A DNA stretch of 58,727 bases, from NCBI RefSeq assembly GCF_014653275.1, contig NZ_BNAL01000021.1, positions 1 through 58,727 of the forward strand, in the 5' to 3' direction. The first letter of the stretch is position 1; each line of letters starts with the position of its first letter. The stretch comes from Deinococcus piscis (GTDB lineage Bacteria; Deinococcota; Deinococci; Deinococcales; Deinococcaceae). A program made the translations under genes and the position numbers. The notes beneath the pieces were generated by a model that was not told the origin of the DNA, searched no databases, and saw nothing but the letters and a program-made list of their open reading frames with translations. Shown here one piece after another: positions 1-8,706 of the stretch.

Positions 1-956
1 TAGACCTGCTGACCCAGCCTTTTTGCCCACCAGGAGGGGCTGGAAGTGAAGTTGTCACCTACTGAGATGAAATAGGTCCCCAGCTCCTGACTGCCGTGGA
101 GCGACTTGAGCTGCTTGGGGAACAGCAGCACGGCCAAAAAGGTCAGGGTGGTCAGCAGCAAGTAGCGGTCGGTGACCAGACTGGCCAGCAGGGTGGCGGC
201 CACCCCCTGCGGCTCACCGAAGACGCCTTTGAGGACATCCGACAGGCCAAAGGCGACAGCCACCAGGGCTATACCAGCGGCCAAGGAGGTGGCAATATCA
301 GCCAGCGAAATCTCCTTCGGCTTCCAGTAGTCGGCGGCTGGACTGAGGGCTGTTCCCTCAGCGGCCCGCTGGTCCACTGCGTCCTGATAGGGACTGCCCC
401 AGCGCCGCCGGACCCAGCCGGACGCCGCCAGCGTGATCAGAATGACGAAATACAGCGCCATCATCAGGTTGTCGGCCACGATGGTGGACGCCACCATGGC
501 CTCGGAAGGGTTGAGGCGGGCCGTCATGGCCGCAAAGTTGACTCCTCCCCCGGTATAGGAAGCGGCAATGGTCGCTGCAATCTTGTCGAGTTCGGGAATG
601 GCACCGCGCAGCAGCAGATAGCCCAGGATGGCTCCCAGCGCTGTCCCCACCGAGCTGATCAGAAATAGCCCCAGCAGGCGGCGGCTTTCCCGGAAGACGG
701 AATGCAGGTCAATCTGGAACAGCAGCAGCGGAATCGCTAGGGGGACGACGTAGGACCAGACGGCGTCATACACCGGAGAGCTGGTTGGGACCAGGCCCAG
801 ATTGGAGGCGGCAAGGGCAATGAGCAGGGCGATGACCGCTCCAGGAATCCGGGCCGCCCAGCTCGCCTTTTGCTCCAGCAAGATGGCCGCTGTCGCCGCA
901 ATCATCACAAAAGCTCCCAGCAGCAGGACATTTTCGGGTGGAATGAGGGTATTCAC
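1..956 (-). CDS. DUF819 family membrane protein, 3' part missing
   Basis: An open frame runs from a GTG at 956, preceded by AAAGGA about 11 nt upstream, to the left edge of the window with no stop (about 318 codons). The translation is strongly hydrophobic with many membrane spans. It carries segments typical of DUF819 (YjcL-like) proteins, such as SYTGGGVNFAAM and ASTIVADNLMMALYF, followed by KSLHGSQELGTYF. Family members run to about 380-400 residues and continue with further membrane helices. Here the reading turns polar after GTYFIS (about base 65), and the other two frames stop at once, so the gene may be broken by an insertion at that point. The substrate of this family is not known. 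It is separate from the RiPP operon, with a terminator-like hairpin between them. Confidence 0.75.
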   Translation of the reverse strand, partial: MNTLIPPENVLLLGAFVMIAATAAILLEQKASWAARIPGAVIALLIALAASNLGLVPTSSPVYDAVWSYVVPLAIPLLLFQIDLHSVFRESRRLLGLFLISSVGTALGAILGYLLLRGAIPELDKIAATIAASYTGGGVNFAAMTARLNPSEAMVASTIVADNLMMALYFVILITLAASGWVRRRWGSPYQDAVDQRAAEGTALSPAADYWKPKEISLADIATSLAAGIALVAVAFGLSDVLKGVFGEPQGVAATLLASLVTDRYLLLTTLTFLAVLLFPKQLKSLHGSQELGTYFISVGDNFTSSPSWWAKRLGQQV

Positions 957-1304
957 AGAGGTAACCGTCCTTTCTTTGGGCCGAAGCCTACCAGACAGGT
1001 GGGGCCATGAGCCGTCTGACATTCAAGCTGTCTGGGTTGCGATACGGACCAGTTTACGGCTTAGGATTGCCCGTCCGGCAGAGTGGACACGGTAGGGGAT
1101 TCGCTCTGAACGTGCCTCTAGCGCGGCACAAACTGGCACAGCCTGAGCCAATCAGGCAACCAAGAAACAAAGCCCAGTAGAGCGTGGTGGACTCTGACAG
1201 TCACGGCCACGCTCTACTGGCTACTGGGTTTTCGTTCTAGGTCTGGGAGACCGTTCTAGGAAGGCTGTGCTGGGACAGGTGGCCCGCTCAGGGCAGGGGA
1301 ACCT
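957..1304. other. intergenic region, no gene seen
   Basis: These 348 bases lie between the start of the DUF819 gene and the stop of the ABC transporter gene. I see no frame with a ribosome binding site that could be a RiPP precursor. Contents are a small palindrome (GCCTGA/TCAGGC near 1141-1157), the hairpin at 1174-1228, and presumably the promoter of the DUF819 gene near its start. Confidence 0.6.
1174..1228 (-). terminator. terminator of the RiPP operon
   Basis: A perfect 14-bp inverted repeat (1174-1187 with 1207-1220, arm CCAGTAGAGCGTGG) encloses a 19-nt loop. Read on the minus strand it is followed by GCTTTGTTTCTT. It lies about 85 nt past the stop of the ABC transporter gene, the last gene of the minus-strand operon. 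A second partial arm (CTACTGGG, 1221-1228) could pair with 1173-1180 as an alternative. Confidence 0.7.
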
Positions 1305-3131
1305 TCAGGCCGTGGCGGCCAGCGAACTGGGCTGGGCCGGGAGAGAAAAGCTCATGGCCTGGATGTTGTACATCTCGGCGTAGGTGGCCCCGGAACGCAT
1401 CAGCTCGGCGTGCTGCCCGCGCTCGATGATGTGGCCCTGCTCCAGCACGATGATCTGATCGGCGCGGGAGGCCGTATTCATGCGGTGCGTGATGAGGATA
1501 GAGATTTTGCCGCTCTTGTGCTGTTCCATGCCGGTGATGATGTTCTCTTCGGCATGTGAATCCAGGGCGGACGTAGGCTCATCGAGGATGTAGAGAGACG
1601 CTTTCTTGTAGTACATCCGGGCCAGAGCGATGCGCTGCCACTGTCCTCCAGACAGCTGGACGCCGTCGGTAAAGGTGCGGCCCAGCATATTGCTGAACTG
1701 CTTGGGCAGCTTTTCGAGAAAGAGGTTGGCGCCAGAGATACGGCTGGACAGCTCCAGGTTTGCAGCGTTGACAGGCGACCCGGCGGTGATGTTCTCGGAC
1801 GCTGCCAGGTGATACTGGCCGAAATCTTGGAAGATGGCGCTGATGTGGTGCTGAAGGCTGGAGCGGCTGTAGCGGCTGATGTCTTTGCCGTTGAAGCGGA
1901 TGGTGCCTGAGGTCGGGCTGTACAGGCAGGTCAGCAGCTTGATCAGGGTGGATTTGCCCGCGCCGTTCTCGCCCACGATGGCTACCACTTCGCCTCTGGT
2001 GGCCCGGAAAGAGATGTCGCTGAGCACACGCCGGTCCGTCAGGGGGTAGGTAAAGGAGACACGGTCAAATTCGATGTCGTGAATCTCTCCTTGCCACAGC
2101 TCGCCTTGATCGGGGTCGCGGTACTCCAGGTCGGTGAAGGCGAAGAACTGCTCCATATACAGCAGGTTCTCGTGCGATTTGGCGAAAAAGTTGGCCAGCG
2201 CGGTGAACTGGGCTTGCAGCTGGGTAATGCCGCCTGTCAGGAACATAAAGTCCCCCACGGTAATGCTCTGCTCCACCACCCGCTTGAGAATGAGCAGGGT
2301 GGCTCCCCCCGTGAACAGGGTGGACAAGGTGGCCGTAATGCTGTGCGCCGCCGTCCGGTTCCTGATCAGCGCTGTGAGCGCTTGTCTGTACCGGCCGTAA
2401 TGCTCCTGCCAGCGCTGCATCAGGTGGTTTGCCATCGGGAAGATTCGCAGTTCCTTGACGGCCTGGTCTGAGGTCATCACCGCAGCCAGATAGCCCTGCA
2501 TCCGCGCACTTTCGGTAAAGGCCACATCCACATCCAGGGACGACTTGTTGTAATAGAACGACACCCAGGCCAAAGGCACTGCCGCCGCCAGCAGCAGCAG
2601 GGCGATGGTGCCGCCCAGTTTGAGCAAAATGGCCGTCAATGTGAGCAGAGTAATGAGGGTCTGGATCAGCGTAATCGCCTGCACCATGGCACTCAGCGGG
2701 CGCATGCCCACATCACTCAGGGCGCGCTTGATGCTGTTGTGAACGTCAGCATCTTCAAATTGCGGCACTTCCAGGCGGGTCGCCTTGTGCAGAATCAGGC
2801 GGGTGCAGTGTTGCTTCAGATCTTCGGCCAGCAGCTCTGTCGCGGCCTGCGAGATATGGCTGACCAGCGCGAATCCGCCCAGGGCGACGACCTGCAAGCC
2901 CAACGCAGACACCAGCATGGTCCAGGGGTCTCCGGCGGCGGTGCCCTGCAACACCGCAGCGACGGTGTCCAGCAGCATTTTGGCCACGTACAGGTTGACC
3001 ACCGGTGCCAGGGCGCGCAGCAGCGTGAGCAGGATCACCCAGAAGCTCATCCTTGAATTGGCGGCCCAGACAAGCTGAAGCGTCCTGGCATAGAGCTGAA
3101 GCTGCTGGCGCAGTGAGGTCAAAAGTGTCAT
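1305..3131 (-). CDS. ABC exporter, fused permease and ATPase (lantibiotic transporter type)
   Basis: This 608-residue half-transporter has an N-terminal six-helix ABC exporter domain (about residues 20-330) and a C-terminal ATPase. The ATPase shows Walker A GENGAGKST, signature LSGGQWQRIALARM, Walker B LYILDEPTSALD and the H-loop ITHR. No N-terminal C39 peptidase is present, so it would export but not cleave a peptide, as NisT/SpaT-like LanT proteins do. It is the last gene of the operon, and its ATG overlaps the TGA of the reductase gene (ATGA). Context suggests export of the modified peptide from the cytoplasm; the real cargo is not known. Confidence 0.88.
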   Translation of the reverse strand: MTLLTSLRQQLQLYARTLQLVWAANSRMSFWVILLTLLRALAPVVNLYVAKMLLDTVAAVLQGTAAGDPWTMLVSALGLQVVALGGFALVSHISQAATELLAEDLKQHCTRLILHKATRLEVPQFEDADVHNSIKRALSDVGMRPLSAMVQAITLIQTLITLLTLTAILLKLGGTIALLLLAAAVPLAWVSFYYNKSSLDVDVAFTESARMQGYLAAVMTSDQAVKELRIFPMANHLMQRWQEHYGRYRQALTALIRNRTAAHSITATLSTLFTGGATLLILKRVVEQSITVGDFMFLTGGITQLQAQFTALANFFAKSHENLLYMEQFFAFTDLEYRDPDQGELWQGEIHDIEFDRVSFTYPLTDRRVLSDISFRATRGEVVAIVGENGAGKSTLIKLLTCLYSPTSGTIRFNGKDISRYSRSSLQHHISAIFQDFGQYHLAASENITAGSPVNAANLELSSRISGANLFLEKLPKQFSNMLGRTFTDGVQLSGGQWQRIALARMYYKKASLYILDEPTSALDSHAEENIITGMEQHKSGKISILITHRMNTASRADQIIVLEQGHIIERGQHAELMRSGATYAEMYNIQAMSFSLPAQPSSLAATA

Positions 3132-4237
3132 GCTTGCCCCCCGTAATGGAAGATCACTTTGCCGAGCCGCTCACGGTTCTCGAAAGTGCGCTCCAGAAAG
3201 AATTTTTCCTGACCTTCGCCAAAAACGCTGTCAATCAAGATGGTCAGTTTTCCCTGGCGGTAATCGTCCAGTGCCGCTTCCAGGTCCCGGGTTTCGCCCA
3301 GGCAGTTGAAGTGCAGCTCGATATTGTTCACGATGCCCTGCCCAATGAGGTCGTACAGCAGGGTTCGGTGCGGGGCCTGATAGTCGTAGTCGTGCTTGAC
3401 CTGGTTCAGAAATCCGCAGGTCACGTAGCGCCCCCCGGGCCGCAGCGCAGGCAAGGCAATACCCGCATTCATATCCATAAACGGGTCCAGAACAGCGCAG
3501 AAGCCCCCAATTTCCTGGGCCCTGCTGCGTAGCCTTTCTTCGGTGTGGTCGCTGACTGGAATGAAGGCGGCTCCGTACTGCGCGGCAATCTCGGCGGCCT
3601 TGGTGGAGGAGGAGCAGAGCGTCATTTCGATGCCCCGGGCGTGGAGCGCCCCCAGGATGAACAGCGACGTGTTCGAAGTGGCGGACATGATCAGCACATG
3701 GTCTCCCCGCTGAAGCCGCGCCTTGCGGACCATCGAGTAAGCTGTCTGAGCGCCGAGCGAAAAGCCCGCAGCGGTCAGCGAGTCCATGCAGTCTGGCACC
3801 CGCAGCAGCTGCTCCTGGGGATAAATCTGGTACTCCAAAGAGGCGTTGTTGGTGACCACGCCTAGGCTCTGGGCCTGCACGAATTGGTTGCCAATATAGG
3901 CGTTGTTGCCAAGCACCCGGTCCCCTGGTTTCAGTCCCTGGACCTCTGGTCCCGTGGCCTGCACGGTGCCGCAGAACTCGGAGCCGATGGGCCAAAGGCA
4001 AGTGTCCGGATTGCCCAGATAGGCTTCCAGCAGTAGGCCCTGGTCGCGGTAATTGCAGGAGAAGGCTTCTGTCCTCACCAGCACCTGCCGCCCCCGCAGT
4101 TGGTCAGGGCGTGGCTGCGCCGCAGGCATGGGCACCAAGGCGCACTGAAGGTCAATATCTTTGATGGTCAGGGGTTTGACGTTCAGGTGAGGGTGAAGGG
4201 CCTGGGCCTGATGTCCAACGATAGCGAGTGTTCTCAT
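3128..4237 (-). CDS. medium-chain dehydrogenase/reductase in the RiPP operon
   Basis: The product (369 aa from ATG 4237) is an MDR-superfamily oxidoreductase: an N-terminal GroES-like fold with CNYRDQ and GSEFCGTVQATG, then a Rossmann domain with SLGAQTAYSMV and DHVLIMSATSNTS. The usual zinc-ligand motif GHE is GSE here, which points to a zinc-free, quinone-oxidoreductase-like enzyme. Its ATG overlaps the lanB stop (ATGA). Known LanJ-type reductases turn dehydroalanine into D-alanine after LanB dehydration. Reduction of dehydrated residues is therefore an attractive role, but that is inference from neighbours. Another tailoring reduction is possible. Confidence 0.82.
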   Translation of the reverse strand: MRTLAIVGHQAQALHPHLNVKPLTIKDIDLQCALVPMPAAQPRPDQLRGRQVLVRTEAFSCNYRDQGLLLEAYLGNPDTCLWPIGSEFCGTVQATGPEVQGLKPGDRVLGNNAYIGNQFVQAQSLGVVTNNASLEYQIYPQEQLLRVPDCMDSLTAAGFSLGAQTAYSMVRKARLQRGDHVLIMSATSNTSLFILGALHARGIEMTLCSSSTKAAEIAAQYGAAFIPVSDHTEERLRSRAQEIGGFCAVLDPFMDMNAGIALPALRPGGRYVTCGFLNQVKHDYDYQAPHRTLLYDLIGQGIVNNIELHFNCLGETRDLEAALDDYRQGKLTILIDSVFGEGQEKFFLERTFENRERLGKVIFHYGGQA

Positions 4238-7200
4238 GCGTGTACCTCCGGCTGGACGCCTGAGTGGCCGGCCCACTGGGCCGAGAAGCTGAGCGGATGA
4301 ATGCCTTGGGGCAGGTGGTGCTTGAAGCCCTGGTGCGATTTCAGCAGCAGGTGCAGTGCCCGGAACTCCTGCAAGCGGTCCAGTTGTGCGCGGTTGGCGT
4401 GCATATGCGTCAGGCTGGTCAGCAGCACCGCTGCTTTGTCGGGGGCCGTGGCCGGGTCGTACTGCTGGTGCAGGGTAGGCACCAGGGGAGCCAGGCGCTC
4501 CCGGAGACGCTCCACGCCGTATGCGCCAGCGGAGCCGTCACTGGGATAGAAGAGCGCCAACTCTTGCCACAGCAGCTTGCGGAACCGGCGGACGTCCTCG
4601 CTGAGCAATTTCTCCAGTTGCTCGGCACTCATTGAGCTGGGCACGAATTCAGCGCGGTAGCCTTCGCAGGCAGTTTCGAGCACCCACTGCCGTTCCCTGG
4701 CTCCGTAGCTCAGGCTGTGCAGCAGCACGTCGAGCGTGGCCGCGATGTAGGGAATCCGCTGATCACCTGTGGGGAGGCCACGCGAGAGGCACTCCACCAG
4801 CCAGGCACTGTCCGCCGCAAAAATCTGCTCATTGAGCCGGATGCCGGACTCGCCGCCGTAGCGCTCCAGTTCTCTTTCGTAACTGGCAATCTCCACGCGG
4901 GTCAGCAGGCCAGCCGCATGCAGGGCCGCGACCTCTTCCAAGAGGATATAAGCCAGGCGCGTGAATGCTTCGCCTTCACCCAATATGCGCCAGCGCAGAT
5001 GATGCTCGGGGTCCGCGTACCGAATAAAGAACCAGTCGTCCTGCGGCAAGCCAAGCGGGAACTCCTGCGTGGTCAGCATTCGGGCGCGCAGGGCAGCAAT
5101 CACATCGTCCTGCATGTCCTGGGGACCGTACAGCTTGAGGTAGACGGCTCCCTGGAAGGGCAGCACCCAGCGTTCAGCGTCAGCAGGGGTTTCGGCAAAG
5201 CCGGTAGGAACAGCTGGCAGCTCAGGGCGCCCCAGATCAAACGAAATGATGTACTGGGCGGCATGCTGGCCCTGCGGTGAGTGGACAGAGAACTGGCCGA
5301 AGGTGACCAGGGCTTCGGACAAGGTGGCCGACTCCTTGCGGACAATTTGGGCCAGCAACTGCACGCAGAGGTCATTGTCGAGGTCCAGCAGCAGCTGATT
5401 GTCTCCGCTTCCGGCGTGCACAAAGCGCGGGATGTTGCGGCTCTGGCGCTCCTCCTGCAAGGCTGCGCCAAAGTCTGGGGATTCTTTGATGTCTTTGCTC
5501 AGCTGCCAGCGGGCGGGAGAAATCACCACCCGGCCATAGGTGACGCGCGGCAGGCTACGGAGCTCTTCGGCTTCTTCCCAGCTCCAGTAAGGCGGGTGGG
5601 ATGCGTAGGACTGGCTGACTTCCTGAAGGAACCGCACAGGGTTCGGGGCCAGCTCAGGGTTGAGCACATGAGGCGTGCGGAACAGCAGCTGGACACCCCG
5701 GCTCCGTGAGCGCAGATAGAACTTTCCTCCTTGTACCCCCACCATGATGTCGTTCAGCGGCACATGCTGCTCAAAAGGCACGCCGGGCGTGCAGGCCACC
5801 GCCGTCTGATGCTGATAAATCGGTGCGTGAATGGCAACATTGTTGGCATGGCCCGCGCTTTCGGCGTAGACCAGGTCGCTGACAATGAGATGGTCCGCTG
5901 CTTCTTCCGCTGCCGCCCGCGCCTGCCAGTGACGGTGCAGCTCGGGTTCGATGTGCGTGAAGCGCCCGAAGGTGTTGGCCCCTGGACCACTGATGCCGTC
6001 AATAACGAGCAGTTCCTGGCCGCCAGCGTAGCCGTACCGCATAAACACGTCCACGCTCTCTGGGAGCGGCACCGCCTCACTGGGGTCTTCGGGGAAGAGC
6101 TGCTGAAGGTCTACGGCGCCGCCCTCGCCCGCTGCGGCCAGCACCTTGAACAGGTGCGTGCGTTCGGTGTGCGGCCTAAAGGTGCGCGGTGAGGCGGGGT
6201 TGTGGTAGCCCGCAGGTGCGCCCAGGCCGTACTGAGGATCAAGCATCTCCAGCAGCGGCACTTCGCGGTTGCCATAGCGGGTCAAAAAGTCGTCGGCGTA
6301 GGCCGAAAGGCGTGTCTGGGCAGGCGAGGGCAGGATACGGCACAAAGCGGTGATGGCTTCTTTGATCTCGCTGTAGTCCTGCTGACTAAAGGAACCCGCT
6401 GCCTTGAGCCGGGTGTCCACCTGCAGATGCTGCTGAGCTTGCCCCTCGGCAAATTCCAGGGCGCTGAGAATGTCCCGCAGGTGCTGCTCGCCGCCGCCGA
6501 TGGGTGAACTGCTATACAGGCGGGTTTTTTCGAGCAGGTCATCCATCTTGCGGACCTGGTCTGCTGGCGCGCCCTGCGCATGGTTCCTGAGGTACGCCAG
6601 GGGGTCGGTCTCTGTCAGGGGCGGGCGCAGATCGCTCAAAAGCAGCTGCTCTTTGAAGAGGTGCAGCGTAAAAACTTTGATGTTTTCCCGTGGGACATCC
6701 GGGTATTCGCTCGCCAGCTGATCAATCAAGTGCGCGAGGGGCACTGGGGCCTGGGCCAGTTCCAAAATGCGTTCGACCACGGGCGTGGTCCGGATGGACA
6801 GCTGCTGGCTTTCACGGCCTTGGCCATAGGTGTCCTGGTACGGCAGGCGCAGGCGTCCGCTGACGCGGTAAGCGGTGGGATTGCTGTACACCGTGAGCTG
6901 CTCTGCTGGCGCAGCCAAGTCCTCAAAGGATTTCACCATCTTCCAGACTTCCTGGGCGTCGATGCGCAGCGTCTTGGTGTGCTCGGCCTGACCGGCGATG
7001 CTCACGGCTGTGCTCTCGCCCAGAGGCAGGTGGCTTACGCCCGCAAACAGGCCAAATGGGGTGCAGCGCGTCGTCGCCCGAAAGAGGTAGCGGGTGACTC
7101 CCATGAACAGGCTGTCGCGGCGCTTTTCGGCAAAGCTGCTGTCCAGGAGCCTCAGTTCGCCTGCGAGCGTGGGCGAGGCGATGGTCAGCGCTTCCATAAA

Positions 7201-7341
7201 GGCGGTGTCCTCGCGCAGCTGTTCGAGTTGGGCGGTGCGGTCTGCGGTATCAGAGAGAAATGCTTCTAGATAATTGACCGGAAACAGGGGCGTGCGGAGC
7301 ATGACGGCTGGGGCAAGGCCAAGTTCAATCGTGGTGTGCAT
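4234..7341 (-). CDS. lanB: full-length lantibiotic dehydratase (LanB type)
   Basis: The protein has 1035 residues, the size of class I LanB enzymes such as NisB. Residues about 20-690 match the glutamylation domain, with FMGVTRYLFRATTRCTPFGLFAGV near the N terminus. The C-terminal SpaB-like elimination domain (about 750-1000) shows DDWFFIRYADPEHHLRWRI and EIASYERELERYGG. LanB enzymes dehydrate Ser/Thr of a precursor using glutamyl-tRNA. ATG 7341 follows GAGGAG by 5 nt. It lies downstream of the M50 gene and overlaps the reductase gene. No LanC cyclase is seen in the window, so whether thioether rings form is open. Confidence 0.93.
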   Translation of the reverse strand: MHTTIELGLAPAVMLRTPLFPVNYLEAFLSDTADRTAQLEQLREDTAFMEALTIASPTLAGELRLLDSSFAEKRRDSLFMGVTRYLFRATTRCTPFGLFAGVSHLPLGESTAVSIAGQAEHTKTLRIDAQEVWKMVKSFEDLAAPAEQLTVYSNPTAYRVSGRLRLPYQDTYGQGRESQQLSIRTTPVVERILELAQAPVPLAHLIDQLASEYPDVPRENIKVFTLHLFKEQLLLSDLRPPLTETDPLAYLRNHAQGAPADQVRKMDDLLEKTRLYSSSPIGGGEQHLRDILSALEFAEGQAQQHLQVDTRLKAAGSFSQQDYSEIKEAITALCRILPSPAQTRLSAYADDFLTRYGNREVPLLEMLDPQYGLGAPAGYHNPASPRTFRPHTERTHLFKVLAAAGEGGAVDLQQLFPEDPSEAVPLPESVDVFMRYGYAGGQELLVIDGISGPGANTFGRFTHIEPELHRHWQARAAAEEAADHLIVSDLVYAESAGHANNVAIHAPIYQHQTAVACTPGVPFEQHVPLNDIMVGVQGGKFYLRSRSRGVQLLFRTPHVLNPELAPNPVRFLQEVSQSYASHPPYWSWEEAEELRSLPRVTYGRVVISPARWQLSKDIKESPDFGAALQEERQSRNIPRFVHAGSGDNQLLLDLDNDLCVQLLAQIVRKESATLSEALVTFGQFSVHSPQGQHAAQYIISFDLGRPELPAVPTGFAETPADAERWVLPFQGAVYLKLYGPQDMQDDVIAALRARMLTTQEFPLGLPQDDWFFIRYADPEHHLRWRILGEGEAFTRLAYILLEEVAALHAAGLLTRVEIASYERELERYGGESGIRLNEQIFAADSAWLVECLSRGLPTGDQRIPYIAATLDVLLHSLSYGARERQWVLETACEGYRAEFVPSSMSAEQLEKLLSEDVRRFRKLLWQELALFYPSDGSAGAYGVERLRERLAPLVPTLHQQYDPATAPDKAAVLLTSLTHMHANRAQLDRLQEFRALHLLLKSHQGFKHHLPQGIHPLSFSAQWAGHSGVQPEVHA

Positions 7342-7359
7342 AGGGTCTCCTCATGGCTT

Positions 7360-7413
7360 TCGAATTGAGGTTGAATCGGGCTTGAATCGGGTCTACATAG
7401 AATTTGAATCGGG
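7360..7413 (-). promoter_or_regulatory. 11-bp phased direct repeats before lanB, candidate SARP operator
   Basis: The decamer TTGAATCGGG (plus strand) occurs at 7371, 7382 and 7404, and a 7/10 match lies at 7360, so all starts are multiples of 11 apart. SARP-family regulators bind direct repeats spaced 11 bp, and the divergent regulator gene at 8707 has a SARP-type C terminus. The repeats lie in the 123-nt gap between the M50 and lanB genes. I see no clear -10 downstream. Operator function is inference; the repeats are plain in the sequence. Confidence 0.5.
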
Positions 7414-7464
7414 CTTAAAAAATGAAACTGAGCTCAAAGAATGAAAAGAATGAATGGAGCAAAT

Positions 7465-8574
7465 TTACGCAGGTGCGCTGAGGGCGCTGAGTTCGTAGGC
7501 ATTGATCTTGGACAGGGTGGAGCGTTGGTAGTTCTGTGCTTGCCGCAGGCCTTCGCGCCGGTAGTGCTCGGCTTCGCCCGCCTGCCCCAGCTGCTGCGCC
7601 AAGCGCATCTGAAGCAGCTGCCAGGTGCCCTGGGCTTTGAGAAGGCGCGTTCCAGCTTTGGTGCAGCGGTGCATGACGGCTTGGAGCTGCGGCCCCGTCA
7701 GGTTCGGGCGGGCCAGGGCAGCGTACGCGTGGGCCAGGTCCTGCTGGGCTTCGGGTAATTCTGCCGACGCCTGCACCATCTGGCTGGCGTAGTAGGCCGC
7801 TTGGCGCAGGTCGCCCTGGCCCTGGCTGCTCTGATAAAGCGCCAGCGCGAACAGGTAGCTGTTTACGTCGCGGCCCAGCGCCTGGGCTTTGACCCTCGCC
7901 AGGACTGCGGGCGAGAGCTCGCCGTCCGCCATCAGATTGCTGAAAACACCGATGGCCAGGGCGCTGGTGTCCCGCTCAGCGCCGCTGAATTTGAGAATGG
8001 AGTCGCCGTCAGTGAAAAACAGCCCCCGTTCAAAAGTCGGGACCAGGTTCAGCAGCCCGATGGCGGCATTGGCGGCACTAAAGACAAAGAGGGCAGCCAG
8101 CAAGGCCGCAGGCCAAGCTGGGGTGCTGAGCGTAAGCGCCAGATAAGAGGCAGCCGCCAGGGTCAGGTTCACCAGGGGACCGGCCAGGGAAATAGAGCGC
8201 ATGGCCTGCGCCTCAATGGCGCGGTCTTCCAGCGAGAGAATGACCTGTCCACCGTCGGGGCGGTAGCTGCTGAGATAAGCTTTTGCCCCGCCGCGCAGAT
8301 CAACCTTGAATGGGCCAATGCTCATTCCCCTGACACGTGCGCCTGCTTGACGTGCGGCGGCGGCGTGGCCCAGCTCATGGACAAAGACAAGCACCGGCAG
8401 GAAGAGGGCCAAGCAGACCAGGGCCTGAAGACCAGTAAACGCCAGGTCGTCGAAGCGGTTGTAGGGCAGGGTGGCCAGCAGAATCAGCCCCCCGATGCGG
8501 CCTGTCCTCAACAAAGGCCGCGCCACTTTGGCGACCCACGAAGAGGAGGTGGTAAGTCCAAGTTGTGTCAGCAT
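7465..8574 (-). CDS. M50 site-2 protease homologue, first gene of the RiPP operon
   Basis: Start ATG 8574 has GGAGGG 8-9 nt upstream and gives 369 residues. The membrane-embedded metalloprotease motif HELGH sits at 66-70 in a hydrophobic helix. The second motif region (LLNLVPTFERGLFFTDGD, about 174-191) has the Pro and Asp-Gly expected for the third zinc ligand. The last 170 residues are helical and TPR-like, without membrane spans. S2P proteases cut inside the membrane. In this operon it could process a leader or signal, act in immunity, or release a regulator; which one cannot be told from sequence. The final helical region is an uncommon addition. Confidence 0.85.
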   Translation of the reverse strand: MLTQLGLTTSSSWVAKVARPLLRTGRIGGLILLATLPYNRFDDLAFTGLQALVCLALFLPVLVFVHELGHAAAARQAGARVRGMSIGPFKVDLRGGAKAYLSSYRPDGGQVILSLEDRAIEAQAMRSISLAGPLVNLTLAAASYLALTLSTPAWPAALLAALFVFSAANAAIGLLNLVPTFERGLFFTDGDSILKFSGAERDTSALAIGVFSNLMADGELSPAVLARVKAQALGRDVNSYLFALALYQSSQGQGDLRQAAYYASQMVQASAELPEAQQDLAHAYAALARPNLTGPQLQAVMHRCTKAGTRLLKAQGTWQLLQMRLAQQLGQAGEAEHYRREGLRQAQNYQRSTLSKINAYELSALSAPA

Positions 8575-8706
8575 AATGAGCCCTCCAAGAGTGTTGACTT
8601 GGCCAGCAGAGTAGCCCCCGCTCAGAGACGGCCTAGAGACACGTTCATGCCCCCCCAAAACATCTCAGGGACAGCGCGATATGCTGGGCACATCTGGGGA
8701 GGAATC

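Noticed and set aside
7801..8706. Upstream extension of the regulator frame
   Set aside because: It is antisense to the M50 gene; ATG 8707 has a strong ribosome binding site and begins the conserved part.
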